24,350 bases of DNA from Mytilinidion resinicola (Eukaryota > Ascomycota > Dothideomycetes > Mytilinidiales > Mytilinidiaceae): positions 955,661 through 980,010 of the forward strand of contig NW_022985447.1 of assembly GCF_010093595.1 (NCBI RefSeq), in the 5' to 3' direction. The translations under genes and the position numbers were made by a program. Below, piece after piece: positions 18,972 through 24,350 of the stretch; position 1 is the stretch's first letter; each line of letters begins with the position of its first letter. The notes beneath the pieces are model-generated. The model was not told the origin of the DNA, did not search any database, and saw nothing but the letters and a program-made list of their open reading frames with translations.

Positions 18972-21900
18972 TTATTGTCCATAAGCCATCCAGGCTTCAT
19001 GTGCTTCTCTCAAGACTATAGGTAATTGTTAGAATGGATAACGGAGTGCGTAGGGTTGGTACGTACTTTGAAGAACATGCACCTGGGACACGTAGGTTTC
19101 GCAGGCGCACTGCAACGTTCGGCCATCGAGAAAGTCTAAGATAACGCCTTTTCACGTTAAATTTTGTGTCTCGTGAAGACGGGACAGGAGTAGCTTACTA
19201 TTTGGGAGTTCTTGCGCGTCCTGGTCTGGTGAATAAGGGGTGCGAAATTCAGTGAGATGGAATCGTTTTGTAATACCACGAGGATGCTAGGACGAAGGTC
19301 AGCTTTAGGCGATCTTGATGGATACGGCATCACTCACGTCATTCGCCTTGGAAAGGGTTAAGACTAGGTTGCCCGAGCCGTCAATCTCTACCCATCTCCG
19401 TTTCCAGAGCTATTTCTGGTTAGCAGTGTTTTCATACTGATTAATGTTGTTCCAACTCACCAATGTGTCGGGAAACTGAATGTTCAGGTCCCCTACTTGC
19501 ACGGCTGGTGGCGGTTCCCGAAGTGATGGCAAATTGGCCTCGTGATCTTCCTCATGCACAGTGGGACTCAGCGACGCTAGGTTCTTCCGGGAAGTTGAAG
19601 AGATGGACATTGATGACGACATCCTCTTGAAGAGACGACTCGTCCTGGAGTCCCTCTTGCTGTCTTTCTTGTCATCTTTCTTCTCGTCAAAGCTTTCCAA
19701 ACTGGCCGCTGACTGACTGCGAACGGATACAGCAGTAGGCGGAGGCTTGGCTTCGCTCATCCGTCGCCCTAAAGATCGCCAACTGCTCTCGGAAGACGAG
19801 CGCGGGAGTCCTGAAGAGCTGGCCTCCCTAGTGGACTGCGGAGAGGCAGGAAGTTCCGGGGACGCAGGCTCTGGTCTCGCGAGGCTGACCCTAGAGCTCG
19901 ATACTGGTATCAAGACTTTTTGAGCCTTTTGGTGATCGATGATCAGAGGGCTCTGATGAAGCTCGAGCGGCGAATCTTGAGTCGGCATTGTTAAGTTTGG
20001 CTTTTGTGTCCGAGGATCCCGAATAATGCGAGCTGTAACTTGAACGGACTCCGGTTTGTCGACTTGTTGAACAGCGTACATCGGGTTAGTGGTTTCCGGA
20101 GGCTGTAAGATTGATTGTCGGTCAGGCGATGGGCTTGTAAATGAAGCAAAAGACTGTCTGCTGAAACGCTTTGTATGTTGCGCAACGGGTGAGGGGCCAG
20201 TAGATGCAGGTGGTGTACGGAAAGATGATTTACGCTGTGCGACAATCGAACTAGACGCTTCTGGAGGCGTGACGGGACTTACAGATGCTGTAGATTCTCG
20301 GTTTGATTTCTCGGCAAGGGCCTTAATCCTCTGAGAGATACCGGATGAGACGTTGATCTTTTTGGCAACTGTCAGATTCTCCTGGTTGGGCTTTGTTAAC
20401 CAGGATGCGGAGGAGGTACGATCACCACCAAAGAACTGAGGTGATCTCCGCTCTCCTGGAAGAAACTGGTTCGAAGACGATCGTTCCGGGATCGAAACAA
20501 TTGATTGGTTGGAAAATTTCCGGGGGAAGAATGGGCTGATGGGAGATTTGGAGACAGAAACGGGTTGGGCTTGCTCGAACTTGGCACTTTGTAGCTCCTC
20601 CATGAACGAGTCATCTGAGAGATACTCAGTGTCGGAGGCATCAGCAGTGGTGAGATCGATCCGAATGGGTTCCACAAGGGCGCGACGTTTTTCACGAACC
20701 TCGACAGTACTTCTCCTTTTCAATTCCGACGGTGTCGGGGATGGTGATGGTTGAGCAGATACTGTTTCTACCGTCTCGGCAACTGATGGGCTGTTCAACT
20801 CCACTGTCTCCCGACCGTTCTCTGATCGAGAGGTTGCGGGCGCAATGACTTCAATCGACGGAACCGGAGAAGAATCCTCTGGGACAACGGTAGGAGAGCT
20901 TTCTACGGATTCTTCCACCGGCGCATCCTGACAGCTGGGGGCATCAGCCTGTCCATCGATCCCAAAGCTTGTCGAATTCACGTGCAAATCAGGCTTCGTG
21001 TCTTGGTCATGGTCCGTGTGGTCTTCCTCTTCTGATACCGATGAGGGGCGAGTAGAAGGTGACTCGGAGGAGCCTTGTGTCTGTGCGGATGTTGGTGATG
21101 AGGCGGAAGCCGATTGTAAGTCCTCGGATTCTGGATGATCGTCGTCCAAAACCTCCACTGCAGAGTCCGCCTTGGGGGGCTCGGTGACAGCTGACGACGA
21201 ATCATGAGTATTCGGGACAGACTGCTCCTCAGGCGATTCTTCTATAGCAAGGCTCGGCTCCACCTTCGCGAGTTCAGGTTCCACGGCTGGGGGTTTCTCT
21301 GTCTGCTCTTTTTCAACGGGAGGAACTTCCGCAACAACGGCGGCCGGAGCCAGAGCGGCGTCCCTAGCTTTATCGGCCTCGTTAGCTTCCTTAGCTTTCC
21401 GAGAATTCATTTGCTTTTTCCGCAACTCCAGAGCCTTCATCAAACGTTGTTTCTCCGGTGTCATTCCCGAGGTCCTAGCAGGTAGAGACCGGATACTGGC
21501 GGGGCTGGATCCAGGTCGCATTGGCGTGATCAACGAGAGTTCGGGGATATGAGGTATTGGCGGTGGCGGTGGAAAGGCGATGCTAGGGACGACGCTCGAG
21601 TCTCGCGACTTCGGCCGTTTTAGATCTGTTTTCCTTTGAGCTATGCGTAGGCCGGGTGGGAGTTGCGACACAGGTCTAGCGTCTTCCTTTGAGCCTGTTC
21701 CTGAAGTATGGGGACGTTTGCCAACATCTATTGACGGGCGTGGTCGTGGACCTAGTTTGACCTTGGGCTTGTATAGATAGTCGTAGAGTTCGGAGGTGCT
21801 CGGGCGTGCTGTCTGCGACGAGAATCGAGCTTCGTAGCTACTGTCAAAATGGCTTTCGTAGTTCCTGAGGCTGGCCACATAATCCGCAGTTGCTAGATCT

Positions 21901-22729
21901 GTATTCGGGGTACTTGCTGACTCTAAGACAGCATCTACGCTAACATGAGGCACAGTCGTCTTGGCTTGAGGCGTTGTTGGTGTCCTGTCCACGGATCCTC
22001 GCAGAGTGGATTTCTCGGATGCCTCTGATTTCGCTTCCGTTCTGGTGTCCGGACTCGACGGCTCCACGATGGTGGGTATTGTGGAGGCTGCTGTCATCGG
22101 TCGTGTCATGGAGGAAGTGTCATCGGCGGTCGCCTGCCCTTCCTCCGCGTCTTCGGTGATCTCATCCAACTTCCGCCTTCGGGAGGAGCTGCTGGACGAA
22201 GAACTCGAAGGCGCGGCGGTGTGGAGGGAGCAGGCTGCAGAGAGGGCGGCATCACTGAGCTCCTCGGCGGTGGTGATTGGGAGGATGGTGTCGTGGGGGG
22301 AGAACTTTTCTGTTATAGCCTGGAAGTGGACAGTCACACGAGCTGCAGTCGTTAGCCATATCCTTGAGAAGTGTGGCTGAGAGAGCCTTACCCTGCAGAA
22401 GCCGAGAGGTCCCCTCCGGAGTGTACTTTATCAGAACCTTCCGCCGCCGGTACAGCAGGAAGCCATAGAGTGGTGATTTGTCTTCGTACTGGGAGATGGC
22501 TCCTCGAGCTTCGACTAGGCCACCGGTGCCACGGGTAAGGATTTCTACGGCATCGCGGGACGCGTATTTTAGGAGGAACCTGCGATTGCGGCGTTGTTAG
22601 CAGCAGATCTTAAGGTCCAATTCGTCGAACGGGAAGGGAGAGTCTGGGAACTGACCATCCTCCAGCCTCGGCCAGGGCAGACGCATATGCCTCCGCAACG
22701 GATGCGCTGTCGAGCCCATTCAGAGACAT
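18972..22729 (-). CDS. ADF-H domain actin-binding protein with long disordered centre and PH-like C-terminus
   Basis: Seven exons on the minus strand join to 1142 residues: 22729-22656, 22579-22392, 22342-19461, 19409-19338, 19286-19199, 19147-19067 and 19015-18972. Six introns keep the frame; the last five but one are 49-51 nt. Residues 1-125 form an ADF-homology (cofilin/drebrin-type) domain: GGWFLLKYASRD, SPLYGFLLYRRRKVLIKYTP, ARVTVHFQAITEKFSPHDT. The middle (about 130-1030) is Ser/Pro/Glu-rich and disordered, with a charged helix EKQRLMKALELRKKQM near 385-400. The end (about 1035-1142) is PH-like: LWKRRWVEIDGSGNLVLTL, RFHLTEFRTPYSP, VILDFLDGRTLQCAC, LREAHEAWMA. It probably acts in actin patches or the cell cortex and may bind lipid through the C-terminus. 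I do not know a standard gene name; a Pezizomycotina-wide actin-regulator is the best description. Confidence 0.85.
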
Positions 22730-24255
22730 GGCGCCGGCGGGTGTCTATATTGTCGTCCTTGAGGTCGCTGACCGCTGTCGTGCGCAGTGGAGGAGTTGCC
22801 AGGTGGTGAGGCGGGCCGAGCGCGGTATCAGGGGTCGCATAGGCACGTCGCAGCCAGATCACCGAGCGGTGCGAACCATTGAGCTGGCCGACGGGGGTGG
22901 TTCGCAGTCGTCCGGATGCTTGGTCGACAGTGCGCCGGGCACGCTGGGGATGGCGAGGGGTGCTGGGGGGAAGTCAGATTGTCGATGGACAGTTGAAGTC
23001 GCGAGGAGTTTCAGGCGACGGGAGGCAGTTAGCGCCATTCATCAGCTCCACATTGAGCGTCGCCAGCTGGAGCTGCGGGCACTCTCACGCCGAGATGTGC
23101 TTGGCCGATCGCATTCCCGCCCGCTCGAACCTGGGAGCCACGCTTTGCGCGCGCGGCTTGTCGGGTTTGCGGAGGCGCAGAAAGCTGACGGGCGAAAGCT
23201 GTAAACAAGTGGTGTTGAGACCCTGGGACAAGGAGTCTGTAGCTGAGCCACTGGCTCTAGGAGTACCATGGCACAGTTGCTGCACCTCACGCTGCACCTC
23301 ACGCTGGACCCTGTCGGCCTGCCACCGTGTCAGAGATGTCACGGCCGTGTTTGATGCTCCCGGCATGCTGCTCCCGGCACCTGTCAGACGTCTCTTTTGC
23401 GTTCCACAGAGCTTAGTTCTGTGCAACTGTGTATATAGCCTCTGATAACACCTCATCGGACCCCCGGCTCACGCTCCTCCGTGCTCTCTGACTTTGCTCT
23501 GCCTCATCTCCAAGCGCCTGGCCTTCTCAATGTGTATCGCTGCGACATGTGTACCGCCGATCACCTCCTTCGCCCTAATCACAACGCCATTTGGGTTCCC
23601 GGGACTGTGGTCGACTGTATGATGTTATTGGCGAAATCTGCGCACTGCTGCAAGTCGCCGCGTCGTCAGTCGTCGATCTCGCACCTCATTAGTCCTGGAG
23701 GAGGGATTATCCATGAAGACTGTGCTTGTTTATCGATGCATCGTGACCGCGAACGTGGTCCATTGCTGTTGGTCTCACCAGTTCTTCCCTATGGTGTTAC
23801 GCGGAGAGACCGCCGCAGGTAACGCGATGCTTGACAAGCCCCCCAGGCTCCATAATTGTCTCTCTTACCACGTTGCAGTCCCTCGATCGGAAGGCGACGG
23901 AACATTTAGACCTTCACGATCGATCTGCGTCGGCCAATTAAGGAATTCGGACGAAAGAATCATGGGCGCAATTTAACGAGTGGTTGGCCTCGGAACCATG
24001 GAGCTGGAGAGTGACACAGCGTCTCTATCACGTGATGCGCGTTTCCCACGCGGAGACGTGTTGCGCGTCGCTCTCCTTTCGCCTTTGCGCCCAAGCTCCA
24101 CATCTCAACCACCCACCACGAATCCCATCGTCGTGGGTCCTAATTCTCCGCTTGTTCTTTGCCACCGATCGCTGTTTCATATAGAGCGACTTGCAGAAAT
24201 ACGAACCTCGCGCCACGCCATCTAGAATAGTGGTGTCGCCATGGGGCTCCCAGAG
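22730..24255. other. 1.5-kb stretch without a recognisable gene, next to the right inverted repeat
   Basis: The first few hundred bases are the promoter and leader of the ADF-H gene. Beyond about 23200 I see only overlapping chance open frames on both strands without domains or paired splice sites, and a 12-nt tandem repeat at 23279-23306. No transposase or recombinase remnant could be identified by eye. Confidence 0.35.
23279..23306 (+). repeat. 12-nt tandem repeat
   Basis: Two full copies of GCTGCACCTCAC and part of a third, in the gene-free stretch left of the right inverted repeat. Confidence 0.75.
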
Positions 24256-24300
24256 TACAAGGGGGCTACCTGAGCGGGCTGCCGGCGCTCCCTGCAAGCG
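24256..24300 (-). repeat. Right copy of the 45-nt terminal inverted repeat
   Basis: This is the inverted partner of 51-95, with one mismatch (position 24296). The pair delimits 24,250 bp. The 50 bp outside each end share no obvious direct repeat abutting the arms, so a target-site duplication is not demonstrated. The two arms could be the ends of one large element, or two solo copies of a small repeat in opposite orientation. Confidence 0.85.
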
Positions 24301-24350
24301 TCTCTGTTAGTGCTTACAATCGCCACATCGCCACATGAAAACAGTGCTTA

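Noticed and set aside
1..24350. CRISPR array, prokaryotic operon signals, rRNA genes
   Set aside because: None seen; the splice sites and gene families show a fungal nuclear genome.

Overview
The window looks like nuclear DNA of a filamentous ascomycete (Pezizomycotina). Genes are split by short introns of about 45-250 nt, typically with GTRAGT or GTACGT donors, CTAAC-like branch sites and CAG/TAG acceptors. The gene content is typically fungal: a Zn2Cys6 regulator, a pisatin-demethylase-like P450 and a Dal5-like MFS carrier. All gene models were read by eye and joined by reading-frame continuity; no database search was possible.

Layout. Positions 51-95 and 24256-24300 are a 45-nt inverted repeat (44 of 45 match), so almost the whole window is bounded by terminal inverted repeats. 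Left to right: cytochrome P450 (429-2538, +); a gene-poor stretch with a microsatellite and a tRNA-derived SINE-like unit (3123-3484, -); a broken class II aldolase (3600-4552, -); a broken short-chain dehydrogenase (SDR) with a 113-bp MITE inside an exon (5099-6271, +); a complete 5-exon Zn2Cys6 regulator (6600-9339, -), divergent from a complete dihydroxyacetone-kinase-family gene (10125-12131, +); a damaged MFS transporter (13260-14823, -); an intact SDR paralogue (15779-16785, +); a TRAPP subunit Trs31/TRAPPC5 gene (17200-18015, -); and a 7-exon gene for a large ADF-H-domain protein (18972-22729, -). A 1.5-kb stretch without a recognisable gene precedes the right repeat.

How it may work. 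The aldolase, two SDRs, DHA kinase, MFS carrier and Zn2Cys6 regulator look like a sugar or polyol catabolic module: uptake, oxidation to a ketose, aldol cleavage, and phosphorylation of the released triose. The aldolase lacks the usual phosphate-binding signature, which would fit release of free dihydroxyacetone to the neighbouring kinase. This is inference. The module appears to be decaying: aldolase, SDR-1 and transporter carry frameshifts, an insertion, a stop codon or a splice-site change, while kinase, regulator, SDR-2 and P450 read open. Two housekeeping-type genes (Trs31, ADF-H) lie inside the same inverted repeats, which argues against a simple cargo transposon. No transposase, recombinase, rRNA, CRISPR array or canonical tRNA was recognised.
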